From Lentinula raphanica (lineage: Eukaryota; Basidiomycota; Agaricomycetes; Agaricales; Omphalotaceae), in the NCBI GenBank assembly GCA_027919835.1, contig JANVFP010000001.1, positions 434,001 through 498,000 of the forward strand: a DNA stretch of 64,000 nt, written 5' to 3'. The notes beneath the pieces are model-generated. The model saw nothing but the letters and a program-made list of their open reading frames with translations, was not told the origin of the DNA and made no database searches. Position 1 is the first letter of the stretch, and every line of letters begins with the position of its first letter. This document shows positions 35,372 to 47,313 of this stretch, one piece after another. A program made the position numbers and the translations under genes.

Positions 35372-37114
35372 ATGCCAGGTAAGAGGTTTCCCTCTCTTCT
35401 CCCTTGCTATCCATGTACTGGGCTATCCCGATCGTTGGGACGGCCAGTCCTTTCATTTCATGAACCGCGTGGGCGCTTAGTACAACCTCGACCATTGGGG
35501 CAGTCAAGCGCCGGCGCCATTCATTTCTTTTGAATGACTTTTGAACGTTATCTTTTCAATTCAAACTCTGTTTGCTCACGCTATCTTGGTCTCCCTCTAG
35601 TAACTCGCAACGGCAAGGATGGCAGCGGTCTTTCAAGGGCTGACACTGCCAGGGCTTTGGAGGATTACCGCGGCGTGGTTCTCAACAACTTCGACCTCTC
35701 CTCCCTGCTTCAACCGGTCCATCGCTATAACCTCGACAACGATGACGACGATAACGACGATGAGCCCGGCCTTCAACAATACAGCTTACGGCCTAGACGA
35801 ACGCCTACTCAATCCTATCAAATAACGACGTTGGATAGACTTGCCACCTTTAGGCCAAAACCTCGCCCATCCATTCCAGTGCAGGGCCAAAAATCGTACG
35901 GCGTCGAAACGAATCGAAGGTCTCGGAGGCTACAAAGGAAAAGGGATCAAGACAGAGCCAAACGAGCACAGCAGCGTTTCCTCACCCAGGTACAACTAGG
36001 CTGTTCAATCAAAGCTCATCAGCTATCCCATGTCCGGGAGACGGAATCCAAAGCGGTCGAGGTCGACTTCGATCTGAACGGCTCAATCGCTGAGGCGCCG
36101 ACATGGACCGGGGTGCAGGATCAAGAGGAGGGCAGACACGTTACGCTGGAGGCGTGTAAGAAGATGCCTGGTTTCCAAGTATTCGCTAACGATGGAAGGT
36201 GCATACAGACTGCCTTTCTTACGTGGTCGGTAACTAACCTGCTTTGCCGCTAGCGAAACCATTCTCTTCAAGGACAAGAATGGACGCCCTTTGTTTCTTA
36301 TGGGCCAACGGTTGGATTCCGCCAGCCGCGTTGGTCTGCTGGATGCTTTCCGCGGCGCCATGAGACGCTGCAACTTTACAAGCACCTCAATCCTTCATCG
36401 ACGCGGCAAATATTTCGCCAAAAGCTTCGGCATATCCTTTGGAGGCGGTCAAGTTCACCCCGCTAACTTTACTCAACTGAAGGCTGACGAGGAGGCTTGG
36501 AATGACTTTCGGGCACAGCCTGAGACCCAAAAGCTTGCTCGACGGGTCGACTGTAAGTCCTTCTACATGGTCAATTCTACCGCACTGACCATTCGACAGA
36601 CCTCTTCAAATGCTACTTCCCACGTCTTCACTCCCTCTACACCAACGTTCTCGCCGATCTATGCAAAGGCGATTCCAATCTTGACCCTAACTTCAAAGGC
36701 TGTTGCTTCGCAGCGTCCACGCTCAACTTTGAGAGAGCGGTGAGTGTTCCTCATAGAGATTCCAAGAATCTTGTATGTGGTGAATGCGCCGTGCATAGTG
36801 AAGGCTCCTTCGATTACAAAAAGGGTGGTCATTTGGTCCTATGGGACCTCAAACTCATCGTCGAGTTTCCCCCCGGCTGCACGGCCATCTTTCCTTCAGC
36901 GTTGTTTCGTCATTCCAACACCTCCATCCAACCCAAAGAAAGTCGTCACTCCATGACCTTTTATTCCGCGTCCAGCCTCTTTCGCTGGAGGCACAACAGC
37001 TATATGTCGGATAAAGACTTCCTAGCGGGTGCTCCAAGGGAGGAGTTGGTCAAATGGAATGAGCACCGAGATAACCTTTGGAAAACCGGTTTGGATCTCC
37101 TTAAGGGTCTGTAG
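35372..37114 (+). CDS. TET/JBP-family 2-oxoglutarate/Fe(II) dioxygenase
   Basis: Exons 35372-35378, 35601-36198, 36254-36552 and 36600-37114, all with GT-AG introns, join into one frame of 472 codons. The N-terminal half is charged, with a basic patch (NRRSRRLQRKRDQDRAKRAQ). The catalytic double-stranded beta-helix lies in the last exon: VPHRDSKN (His-X-Asp iron ligands), CAVHSEGSFDYKKGGHLVLW, IFPSALFRHSNTSI (distal His) and KESRHSMTFYSASSLFRW (Arg for 2-oxoglutarate). These match the fungal TET/JBP family, which oxidises 5-methylcytosine in DNA. Expansion of these genes inside KDZ elements is known in mushrooms. All metal and co-substrate residues are present. The first exon is only 7 nt long, and its ATG is supported by the exact frame. 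Confidence 0.9.
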
Positions 37115-37388
37115 GCTGTATAGAAGTTATCCACTCTCTAGTACTTGCAATCTGATCCTATATATGTCCAAATAATTGTTTTCGAAAGTGAGGTACAAAT
37201 CGGTCTCGGTCTTTGAAAATAAGAAATGAGATTTCGTCGGTCAATAGCATTTCACTGCCTTATCCTACTTGGTCTAAAATTCTTGAGGACGAACGTAAGT
37301 CCTGATACTTGATGCTCAGTAATTTTCAAGTGGATCGGCGGGGATGGCAAAGAGATCCAGTTGAATCATTGTGTTACGACAAACTTGA
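37115..37388. other. 3' spacer of the TET gene, insertion target of Z
   Basis: Holds the 3' UTR of the TET/JBP gene. Z is inserted at its end, duplicating AAACACC (37389-37395). Confidence 0.5.
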
Positions 37389-37395
37389 AAACACC

Positions 37396-37498
37396 CACCC
37401 GTAGCTGTAGCCCTTATGCATAACATACGGACAACTATCCTACGTCACTTTGCATTGTACGGGGACAGTTGTCCCACCCCTCAAACCTATATCTTATC
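37396..37498. repeat. Left TIR of Z
   Basis: Pairs with 47089-47189. It contains GGGGACAGTTGTCCCACCCC, itself nearly palindromic, and TACGTCACTTTGCATTGTAC, identical at both ends. Confidence 0.85.
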
Positions 37499-37688
37499 GA
37501 ACCCCGGCAATGTTCGGCACTGTACCACAGCCAAGATCTCGAGGTGAATGATTCTCGGCACTGTTCGGCATTGTCCCAGCAGAAGCCAAATAGAGAATTC
37601 CGGCACTCAGTCATTTCAAAGGGGAATTTTCTATGAATTATTGGTGGAATAGTATATATTTTACGGTGAGAAACATGATATCGAGAGA

Positions 37689-40600
37689 TTAGATATCATC
37701 TGGTATCTCTGTATCCTCATCCAGCCCGAATTCCTCTATTTCGAGCTCCTCTTCGTCCTCTGAAGCTCCTGCCATATCCTCTATATCCTCTTGATCAACC
37801 TCACCTCCTTTGTCCACATTGTTGTTGTTCTCTTCGCCACCTACAGATTGATTCACTGCTTCCGTCTTCGAGAACTTCCATATATAGGCAAAACGATCTG
37901 CAAGAGAACGGTATACCTTTGCCTGAGATAGTGCGTATGCTCGGGCGCCTTCTAAATGACTATCATCCTTACTCTCTGCCAGGGGGCCCTCGTATTCAGC
38001 TCTTTCTTCCCACCTCTTAGCTTCATACTCCAACGTTACAAGCACACGGCGGGTCTCTTCTGCCAACAAATTGACCTCTTCCCGCCATCTGCAGACGCGA
38101 GCCCTTGTCTTACTCCACTCAACCCGGACGAACTCCTCCAGCACCTTTTCGTCGATGATTTTTCCTGTTCCCCCCTCTTTCCATATCCACGACGTCTCTC
38201 TAAACCCTTCCCCGAGCTGTGTTCTTGCGTGCGCCAGCCTGGAGTGCGAACTTCCTATCTCGTCTTCTTCGGTTTCCGATGACGAATTTCCATCAGAATC
38301 GCTCTCGTGAGGTCGAGACTTTCGCGTTGCACGCCGCGCAGCATCTTGTGCCCTCTTGACCTTTCCTACTCTTTTTCGGTTCATTCCTAATGCCCCATCC
38401 TCCTCGTCCCCCATCATCCGCACATCTCCCGTACGTAACTTTCTCCAACCGCTCTTCCCAGATCCTCGCAACGTCTCCAGACAGCGCCAAGCATTCCGGT
38501 ACTTCATGACATCGCAGTCAATCTGCCGCTGGTTACGTTTGAGCAGAGCCTGTGATTTGGTTATCGCTCCTTGTGCCTTCACGTTGGTTCGGCGGTAGGT
38601 AAGAAGACGGAATTTGATGTGGAGATGATTTCGCAGGTTGTTCAAGGCCGCGCGCAGCTGCGCTTCTCGCAGTTGATCTTCGATCTCTGGCAGGCCAGTT
38701 CGACACCCTACGGCGCGATCTTCCTTCGACAAGGTAGATGGAAAGACTAATGGAATGTCTTCGACGTGTTCTATCTTCGACGTATCAATGGAACGGTTGG
38801 CTAGGAAGTTGTTGGCGGCGGGCATATATAGGGTTTGAATGGCGCGAAGTCGTCCCAGCAAACGCATCATCCGGGTCCGGCGTTCGGTGAGCTCGAGTTT
38901 TTGTGCTGCTGTCTCGAACGAGTTTTCCTTGATATCTAGTTGAAGTACCCGCCTATGTGATTCGAAGCAAAATGTAAGAACGACATGTTATACTTAAATA
39001 AGACAACTACGCACTGCTGCTCCTCAAATTCTAAAAGTTGACTCATGAATGCAGTTGGACCAATATCATGGATTGCATATGAGCCACGCTGTGCTTCCTG
39101 AGCCTCTATTTCAGTCAGATGCAGCCGTACATCATTTTCTGTGAGACCTATAGCGATAGTTGAGAAGATAGCTTGAAGTTCTGTCAAGTAAATCTTACCT
39201 GTCTTCGGCAGCTCATACGGATTCACGACTGATTTATCTCTCTCCTTCTCTGGCTTCGCGTATTCGGCCTCCCATCGGATGATCATTTCTTCCCATGCGG
39301 CGGTGTCTGAACCTTTTCCTTCAGTGAACTCCTTCAAGCTCTCTTGATGAATTTGAAGCTCTTTGATGGCGGTCTGAAGGCGTTTGGAAAATAGAGAGCC
39401 TACCGCGACAGATATCAGTCAATGAAAGAACAACGGTCGAGTTTTTATTCGAGCATACCTAATCCTGTCAATTTGACCCAGTTCCAATGACCGAAGTGAT
39501 CGTTCATTGTACCATGCCGAGAACCAGGTCCCATGTCGCGAGTACTTGTGGCGATTGGACCAAGATGAGCCCATGGTCTCTCGACGCCTTCGCCATCTGT
39601 TCTACCCGCTCCCCACATCCAATTCAGTGAGAATTTGAGCTGACAGGGAAGTTGATGACCGTGGATATGTAGTTTTGGGATAGCAAAATGAAGTTTTTGG
39701 AGGGAGAGATCGATACGAATGAGAGACGGAAGTGATTTGATTCGTTGAATGAGGTTTTTGTGCCACTGGCAGGCGATATCATAGGAGATGACTTTGGTGA
39801 GTGAAGAAGAATGGTGGCGGAGCATGGAAGCAAAAGCATAGTCCATATTGGCATATCTGAATGACGAAATCAATTGCCGCCAACAAATGTGAGAAGAACA
39901 AGAACTTACCGTTCACCTTTCTGTAGATCGACAACTCCATTTCGTTGAATGAATTCATGGCGGGCACAAACTGCCAGTCCTACACCCGTTGTAGCATAAC
40001 CTCGGGAAAACTTGCTATTGGCGTGGTCCAGTGCTGACAAACCAGTGCAAGTTGACATCTTTGTAATCCGCGTTAGCCTTCTTTATCAACGTCAACAGCA
40101 AAATCTGCTCACCTCCTGCTGGTCCGTCACGGTGAGAAGATATTGACGAAATGGACCATCCTCTGTGAAGTACGAGCCACCGACATCCAAATCTGGATCA
40201 CTCTTTTCCGAGGAGACTAACCGACGTTTCAAGCGAAAGCAAGCATCGACGGCAAAGTAGATCCAGTACAGATATCTGCGGATCGTCAATCACTGGTCTC
40301 CATGAATTTCGAGGTTCTCACTTTTTTGACGCAGGAGCCTGTTCCCAATCTTCAGGCAAATTGATTCCTGGTCTAGGACAAGCCACGCATGCTATACCCA
40401 TTTCCCCGGTTTGTGTCTCTGCAAGTGTCCGTTTCGCATCGTTTCCTCGACCTGCTCTCTTCGCCATTTTCAGGTGACGCCATTCTTTCATCATGCGCGA
40501 AAACGCTCGGTAACGATCCTAACACTGATATGAGCAAGGACGGAGACGGATGCAAGAAACTAGTACGTACCTTCAAGTTTTTCACCCCTGTATTATCCGT

Positions 40601-41602
40601 TAACTTCTCCAAACCTGCATAGAAATCATATGTAGTCACTTTGCCTTGCAGTGTGAGTACATGGAACATATTCAAGCATTGATATGTAGCCGCGGTATGA
40701 GGGTCAAGGTGCGTGGCTGGGAAGAACCTTTTCCGAAGCAGTTGCTGATACCACTCGCCAGCAACTGCACGATTCGGACAGTTACAGTAGAGCAAATTGA
40801 CAGTGTGTATCCCGTTCGTATGGATAACTGTGAAATCCTGGAGACTCCGAGGGTTTATACATTTCTCGTGCGCGCTATGTCCCAACTGAATCGAAATTCC
40901 TATGTCTCGAAGCGCAATTCTCTCGAAGAATTGACCGTTCCACTTCTATTTGTCAATGCATTCAGTACACAATTGACGCCTTAGGAAAGATATCTGACCT
41001 CGATTATGTCCAATGGTCGGTCTTCATGCATCTCCCTACAGCACTCCTCACAAACCAAATCCTTGGAAAAACAATCCATACACCGAAATAGAGGCTCACG
41101 GGCTCGACTCTTAATTCGACAATGGAAGCACAACTCGAGGTCGCCATCACCGCGGCTTTCGTTTCGTATCATTTCAGACAGATAGCTGTCGGCATGCGCT
41201 CGCCATTCAAGAAGAGGTTGGTCCTGGCAAGTATTGAGTTCAATTAATGACCATTGAACGTGAAGGTGAATAATTACTGACCGAAGTTAAATACCGTCTC
41301 CGAACTTTAGTTGCAGCGGCTGCAAGAAATGACTCCACATTGGTGACTTTGGACGAGTCCGGTACATAGACAAAATCATCGACGTTGTTGAGGTTGTCCA
41401 GCATATCTGTTATAAAGTCTGACGAAGGCATAACTCCTTCAACTTGTCCTGAATCTCCTTTTTTCTTCTTCGCCGGTGAGGGCAATACAGCAAAGGCCGC
41501 TTTACGTTTGATGCGCCGTCCGTCCTTTGAGAGTTCGTCTATCCGAACCGGAGTGGTAGCAGCAAGGATGGCACTCAACGAGAATTTCTTGAGGCTTGCC
41601 AT
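37689..41602 (-). CDS. KDZ transposase of element Z, with CxC2-like cysteine cluster
   Basis: The ATG at 41602 (MASLKKFSLSAILAATTPVR) leads into many short exons. Exon 2 gives a cysteine cluster (LCFHCRIKSRAREPLFRCMD ... CEECCREMHEDRPLDI) of the kind that precedes KDZ cores. Then NLLYCNCPNRAVAGEWYQQL, CLNMFHVLTLQGKVTTYDFY, IACVACPRPGINLPEDWE, FAVDACFRLKRRL, VISYDIACQWHKNL (Asp), LHIHGHQLPCQ and TDGEGVERPWAHLGPIATST (Glu) follow. The rest is a long helical tail with SSSETEEDEIG-type acidic runs, stopping at 37689-37691. Compared with W's transposase it belongs to another KDZ branch. No frame break was found. It has roughly nine introns of about 50 nt. Confidence 0.88.
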
Positions 41603-42182
41603 TGTGTGACAAGTGTCGCGCTTTCAGTGAAAAGGGACAGGTTGTTTCGCATTTCGAGGTGGTTACTTGTTCACTTGTTGTCTAGCTAGTGTCTACAAAC
41701 CTACGTTGCCGCTGAATCCGACACATCCTACGATGTCCTGTATCAAAGATCATAGGCTAAGGCTCATTATTTACTTGTACACTAGCTCAAGAGACTCAAA
41801 GAGTATAACTTCGGAAGTTGGTTATTGACCAAAAAGAGTAATAATCGTACTGATGGCAGACGTTTACTCTTTCTGGTCAATAACAACATGATGTCATCAA
41901 TGAATAGGGGTATCGTGAACTGGCCATGTAAGCCAGTTGGTTCAGACGAATTCGAGGAATACATGCATAGTATTCTTCCGTCAACCATTTCAAGCAAGGG
42001 TATGATTATTGTCATACGAAACTTGCTCTGTGTATACTCAGCAGGTCGATAAAGGTGGTGTCTAATGAGCCATCAATAAATTATCGCAAACTGGCCACGT
42101 AAAAAAGTGCCACTGATCAGTATCGAAATCTTGGTCATTTGTTCTTGTTCTCTTTTCACTCAGGCTACCACCAGCTTCAAAC
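41603..42182. other. Divergent upstream region in Z
   Basis: 580 bp between the transposase ATG (41602, minus) and the micro-exon gene ATG (42183, plus). It should carry both promoters. A self-complementary stretch around 41820-41895 repeats GGTCAATAAC / GTTATTGACC with AAGAGTAA/ TTACTCTTT arms, which can fold into a hairpin. Confidence 0.4.
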
Positions 42183-42888
42183 ATGCCAGTCAGACCAGAA
42201 CCAAAAGGTACTATGATATATATCCTTGAAGTTCACATCTGACTAGCTACAAAGGGCGCCTCAAGTTTGATGTCAGCCTTGTCAAGCTCGTTCAACCAGG
42301 AGCCGATTTCACATCTTACCGGCCTGATAACCTTGCTCGTCAACCTGCTCGTGATCCTCAGCCTGAAGACACCTTATCGCCACAACAAAAGGCTCGAAGG
42401 CGTTACGAAGAGCGGTACGCTGACTATCAGTTGATCTACATCAATCTTAGCCTTAGCTATAATCAGAAACCGAGACCAACGACGCAAGAAAGCCAAAGAA
42501 CGTATGGCCAAGTGAGCGAGACATCTATCTGGAAGCAGTTTAATTGTTGCTTATAATCAGACGTCGGCAGGAATGTAGTATCGAGCAAAGGGAAATCCAA
42601 AAAGGGTATGAAGAGGCGTATCGGAAACGGTGTGTAATTCATGTGTATCTACTATCATCTGCCTGATAATCTCTCATTCCTCAATCATCACAGTCATCGT
42701 GAGGAACGTAGGTTCCAAGAGGACCGACGACGATGTCTGTATGTAAAACTTAGTAGCGCGTTGAACTCATCGCTAACACTTCATTGAGCAGCCGTTACAT
42801 CGACAAGTATAGCGCGAAGTCTTTTGATCTCTATCGTAAACGACGCAATGGCCGTCTTCAACGCCCTGAGGACTATCCGAGCCAGTAA
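42183..42888 (+). CDS. Small Arg/Lys-rich micro-exon protein of Z
   Basis: Not visible as one open frame: it is built from a first exon of 25 nt and about five more exons of 40-180 nt, with GT-AG introns. Joined, it reads MPVRPEPKGRLKFDVSLVKL, QQKARRRYEERNRDQRRKKA, RRQECSIEQREIQKGYEEAY and ends RNGRLQRPEDYPSQ. The middle is a charged, basic helix like a bZIP or myb-linker basic region, without a clear leucine zipper. W has a similar gene at 47314. Its place in the same spot of two KDZ elements suggests an accessory DNA-binding role (inference). Confidence 0.6.
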
Positions 42889-43016
42889 AATCACTCCAGA
42901 AACTTACATTACTTCTTTTACTTGTCAATCTCTTTGAATCAAAGTTTTTGAGAACTGACATTGGTATTCTGAGAGAGGGACACAAATGCTAACTAAATTG
43001 ACAAAAGAACCTGTAT

Positions 43017-43842
43017 CTAATGATCTACTGAATCCATCGTTGATAGCCACTGCTCGGCTTCAGCAACGCTGGCTACCATACGCATAGTGAGTGGTTGCTT
43101 GTAACGCTTCGCATACACTACATATTCTTGTGCCAACGAGCTGTTGGAACCATCAGATGAGGTTGACAAATTAGTGAAGAACCAACTTACGCGGATGATA
43201 CAACACCATTGAAAGTCGGAGAGTGAATTGCCCAAATGTTCGGACTGCTAGAATTGGACGATCCGGAAATGAAACTCGAGCTGATGCTAGACATGGAGAT
43301 GCTGGGTTCTGTGGGCACCCGTCGGGACGGAGTTTTGGTAGGCGAAGTTCTAGCGCGAAGATCGGTCAAGTTATGTCGTGAGGGGGGAGGGGTCATGGGC
43401 CGAGGTTCTTCCCTGTCAGTGCAAGAAACGGAGGTGTACATAGTTCCGTCAACAAAGTCGGCTGGGTGGAGATGGTAGGCCTGGCAATTCTGGCGCCACC
43501 CATCTAACGCTTGCTCCCAAGTATCGTATCCCTTGTGTCGATTCCCCTTGAAATTCACCACCCTCCCGCTCGCATCCGCCCTTACATAAAATGTATCAAC
43601 GATAATCAAAAAAATGTTCAATGAAGGAGCACTCACCAATCTTTATAGCACCCTGGTTCACTTCCTCGGTAGACATTGTAATAGTTGTACTTGCCAGATT
43701 TTTGGACAGAATCAGATGAATCATAGACAGGCGGTGTGCAGGTTGCCTTTGCCATACCAAGATCCCAGTTAAGCAGGCTATCCGTGAGATGCTCGCTATC
43801 GGAATCTTCGTTGTCACTGTCAGGAATAATATGGGGACTCAT
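43017..43842 (-). CDS. Protein with RNase H1 N-terminal (viroplasmin-like) domain, in Z
   Basis: Three exons: MSPHIIPDSDNEDSDSEHLT... from 43842, a second carrying ADASGRVVNFKGNRHKGYDT with WEQALDGWRQNC, and a third with SLAQEYVVYAKRYKQPLTMR ending at 43017-43019. Joined across intron 1, KYNYYNVYRGSEPGCYKDW followed by NFKGNRHKGYDTWEQA matches the pattern of the RNase H1 N-terminal / caulimovirus viroplasmin fold (YYVVxxGxxPGIYxxW ... GxxHKGFxTxxEA). That fold binds RNA-DNA or double-stranded nucleic acid. A Ser/Pro-rich linker separates it from the last exon. Its role in transposition is not established. Confidence 0.65.
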
Positions 43843-43977
43843 GAGTTATCATCAGGCTGAACGGTTTTTTATTCAACGCGGTCCGTAATTTCACAGGAGG
43901 GTCGTCTTATGATAGTTCGATCGGATGGAAAACGGATAAGTAGAGATAATGAACAAACTAACAAATGTTCATCTATT

Positions 43978-46908
43978 TCATTTAGACGCCCTTGTTCTCA
44001 TACGAGTGCGCGGTCCCTCAGGCTCTGGCTCAGGTAAAGGACGTTTCTTTGATTTCTTGGACACCCTAAGAGGGAGAAGATTAGTACTGTAATTTTTGAA
44101 ACATTGACTGAGTTGTACTTCGTGGATTGAACTAGTTCCTCAAAGACCCATGTTACATCTTGAAGGGCGGCGATCCAATCGGAGGACGGTTCAGACAGGT
44201 GTTGGTGCCACCAGAAGAGGGTCATGAGGACCGAAAGCATACCACATTGGCCAGGTAGTAGGAATTCCTTCCACTCTCCCTGATCGTCGGAATTTGGAGA
44301 GAGTAGCTTCCCTGTATTAGTGTCGCGTTGACGCCAGGTTGGATTGATACGAGACCACCACGACCACCATTCAGACGCAAAGCCATCCACCGCGCCGAAT
44401 ATGTCAGCTGGAGGTGGTCGGAGCACGGGTTTTCTGTTTCGAAACCACCAGGAAATGACAGCTGGGCGCCCAGCAGTTGGTAAGGTGGCAGACTGTAGAA
44501 CAATCAGTACGACATTCAATGAGAAAAAGAATATAATGATACACATACCGTTCCCATCGGATTGCTGAATTCATGATTCCTTTCGAATTCAGTCCAAGCA
44601 AACACCAGTTTGTCCCACATGTTGTCCGACGGTCGTGCAGCACCCATCAAAGCATCGTAAGTGTCAGCGACCCATTTGGGCCACCCAGTGCGGTCAATGG
44701 GTCTCGGTTGAAAGGTTTCCGAACCAGAAGGCGCCGGAGGAGTGACCGATTGAATCGTCACCGGAGGAGCTGTTTGAGGAGGAGTCGGCTGAGGCGAAAT
44801 CACCTGCGGAGTCACCTGCGGAGTCGCCTGAGGAGTCGCCTGAGGAGTCGCCTGAGGAGGAGTCGCCTGAGGAGGAGTCTCCTGAGGAGTCGCCTGCGAA
44901 GAATTCGCCTGAGAAGTCGTCTGAGGAGGAGGAGTGCAAGAAGTCGTCTGAGGAGGCACCTCAGGAGGTGGTTGGGGTGATTGAGTGGGAGCTTGGGCAG
45001 ACTGGACGGGTTTAGGAAGAGGAGGAGAGCGTGAAGAAGCACCTTTGATGATGTCCGTGCCAGTGCGACCCTCAAACATCTTGTCCATAACATATTGATT
45101 CTTGAAGATAGTATTTTGCCGCTGGAATTCGAAATCGGACATCTTGATAGTGAGTTTTGCGACGGCTTTCCTGAGTTGGGGTAAAGGAAGTGTTTTGAGA
45201 TATAATTCGGTTTCGGGGTGGAGCTGCGCTCGTCGTCGAGAAGACATGAGACCGAGGATGGTGTCCTGGGTTTCCTCCTCTTCCTCTTCGTCTTCTTCTT
45301 CGTCTTCTTCGTCTTCCCCATCTTCTTCGTCTTCCTCATCTTCCTCGTCTTCTTCATCTTCTTCGTCTTCGTCTTCTTCGCCGTCGTCACCGTTGTCTTC
45401 GTCTTCGTTGTCCTCATCCTTGGTACCAGACTTTTTCGCTTTCTTCGCTTTCTTCACTTTCTTCGCCTTTCTAGACTTCTGAGTTTGTTTCGTTGTGGTT
45501 TCAGATGGTTCGGTGGTCGGCAGAGTGAAAAGGTTGGAGTTATGTATTAGGTCAGTGAGTTGTTGGGAAGATGAACTAGATGACGATGGCGGCAGAGAGA
45601 GAGGAGCTAGGGATATGTTAGTTCATGATTTTCATAGAGTAGGCATTTTGACACGTACTTGGTAAAGCCGCGTTGAGGAACAGCACGAATTCTCGCATCG
45701 CCTTTTTCATAGGATCGCCGGATTCCCATTGTTGAAATTTAACACCTTTCACTGTACCAGTACTGATTCTATTCATGAATAGAGTAAGCTCACTGGTGAA
45801 CACATTGAAACGAGAACCATCAACTTACGTGCCCAAAGTGAATTGTTCACTCGATTCGTCCGGAGGAGCGCCGACCATGAGAGTTAGGAAAAGTCCCGTA
45901 TGAGCGCGGATGGAATCAAGAAGAGGTTGGACAAATTTTAAGAGGCTGTCGCGACACCTGAGAACGGATGTTAGAACATGCATGATAAACGTCTTATACA
46001 ACAGACTAAAAGATATCTCACAATGCTTTTTCAACCGAGCTCAGTGACTCTACTCCTTCCAACGTATAGACATGGCCACCGAGGAGATTTTTGAAGGCGG
46101 TGTAGCGTTCAGAATGTAGAGCGGCATTCTCTGTAGATATCTTGTCCTTCACAGCTTCCGGTTGTATGGCGTAGAGTTCTTTGGCCAAGGAGCATTGAAC
46201 AGACATGCGTTGCGCTTTTGTGGGAGGACTATCCTGAGTTTTTGACGATAGTATTCCTGGAATTCGGCTTTGTGGTCAGGATGCTGCATGAAATGTTTGT
46301 AGTCCGGCTTCCGTCGAGGTTTCCCTTTCGATGTCTTGGCCATTTGCTTATTGATAGCACGGAAAGCTGCACCACCACCCTTTTGAGTGTTCATCTGGCT
46401 CTGACGATGTATCCAGTTCACGAGAGCCTAAGAGCAATTTCAATCAAAGAGAGAAGAGAGAAACGAGTATGATACGCACCCGCTGGCCTTCCTGCACTGT
46501 TTGAGCTAAAAGATTCGCTCGCTCTTCTTCTAGAGTGGCCCTGTCTTCTGGTGTGAGTGACGTATCATTGTCGTTGTGTAGGACAGCGAATTTTTCCGGC
46601 TCAGAGCTGGTATGCCAAGGATATTCCAGAAACCATTCCCTGACAAGCTCTGCAATCCATTTGCTCTTATCAGAGCGCGAGTTGAGCATTAGATACCCGT
46701 CGATACGGTCCTTGAGGAAAGTAAGATGCTCCCCACAAAACTTGCCGGGATTACCGCGTTTCTTTCCTTTCTTGCTGACTGCAGGAGCTGGGGCGATAAT
46801 GGTAGAGGCATTGGGAGGATTGGCCGTGAGACTGGTGTTGTCGATTGGAGTGTTAGTGGAGGTAGAGGTGGCATCAGCTGCGGTGGCAGCAATAGCGTTG
46901 TCGGTCAT
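43978..46908 (-). pseudogene. Large companion protein of Z, with a one-base frameshift
   Basis: From ATG 46908 (MTDNAIAATAADATSTSTNT) the joined exons give KKGKKRGNPGKFCGEHLTFL, SKWIAELVREWFLEYPWHT, RKPDYKHFMQHPDHKAEFQE, then LLDSIRAHTGLFLTLMVGAP. A Lys-rich then very acidic run follows, LHPETELYLKTLPLPQLRKA, a Gln/Pro/Thr repeat tract (ATPQATPQ), WPKWVADTYDAL and PAVISWWFRNRKPVLRPPPA, ending in RMRTRASK at 43978-43980. The element Z' encodes a close homologue. Compared with Z', one base is missing in or near the T run at 46239-46243, between EYYRQ and SPPTKAQR. So this copy is either a pseudogene or has a sequence error. Function unknown; conserved Trp-rich C-terminus. Confidence 0.7.
44760..44940 (-). 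repeat. In-frame GCGACTCCTCAG-type tandem repeat within the companion gene
   Basis: On the minus strand, units encoding ATPQ, TPPQ and SSQ repeat about 15 times and form the Pro/Gln/Thr tract. The unit is 12-15 nt and the frame is kept. The same region gives shadow frames rich in Ser or Arg on both strands that are not genes. Confidence 0.6.
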
Positions 46909-47088
46909 CGTGGCAAACAACAGGGAGCGAGAGGCAAACAGGGTAGCATTGAAAATAATAGCTATAGGTATTAGGCGAACAGGGTAGGATGAAAAATACA
47001 ATTAATAATAAGGATTTATTCTGGAAATTATGAGGGAAGGGGCTCGCATTTGTTATTTTCAGTATGCCGACTAGTGCCGAGGATTGCA

Positions 47089-47189
47089 TAAGATATAGGT
47101 TTGAGGGGTGGGACAACTGTCCCCGTACAATGCAAAGTGACGTAGGACAGTTGTCCATTTGTTATGCGTTAAAGTTACAGCTTCAGCTG
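47089..47189. repeat. Right TIR of Z
   Basis: Inverse of 37396-37498, ending TTACAGCTTCAGCTG directly before the AAACACC duplication (47190-47196). Confidence 0.85.
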
Positions 47190-47313
47190 AAACACCGTTC
47201 AAGCGTTGATTCAATTTCCATATGTGGGACTACCCATCTTTCCCTTTTACTCCCATCGTGTCTTCTCACTTTTGAACTTTCCGCATATCGGAACATATAT
47301 AGACACCTCTAGG

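Larger units (their letters stand above)
37396..47189. mobile_element. Element Z: complete KDZ transposon inside W
   Basis: 9794 bp. The left end is CACCCGTAGCTGTAGCCC; the right end read inward is CAGCTGAAGCTGTAACTTT. Both then share CATAACA..GGACAACT and a long run to about 103 bp (37396-37498 and 47089-47189). Flanks are AAACACC on both sides (37389-37395 and 47190-47196). The order inside is KDZ transposase (minus), micro-exon protein (plus), viroplasmin-like protein (minus), large companion protein (minus). The termini are the same two types as in W but swapped in orientation. Confidence 0.88.

Noticed and set aside
44573..44980. Arg/Leu-rich plus-strand frame opposite the ATPQ repeat
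   Set aside because: An artefact of a 12-15 nt in-frame repeat, which leaves all frames open.
45102..45550. Open frames on the plus strand coding Ser- or Phe/Val-rich proteins opposite the acidic run
   Set aside because: They are shadows of the Glu/Asp codon repeat of the companion gene on the minus strand (GAA/GAC repeats read as TTC/GTC). No start context, no introns, no conservation with Z'.
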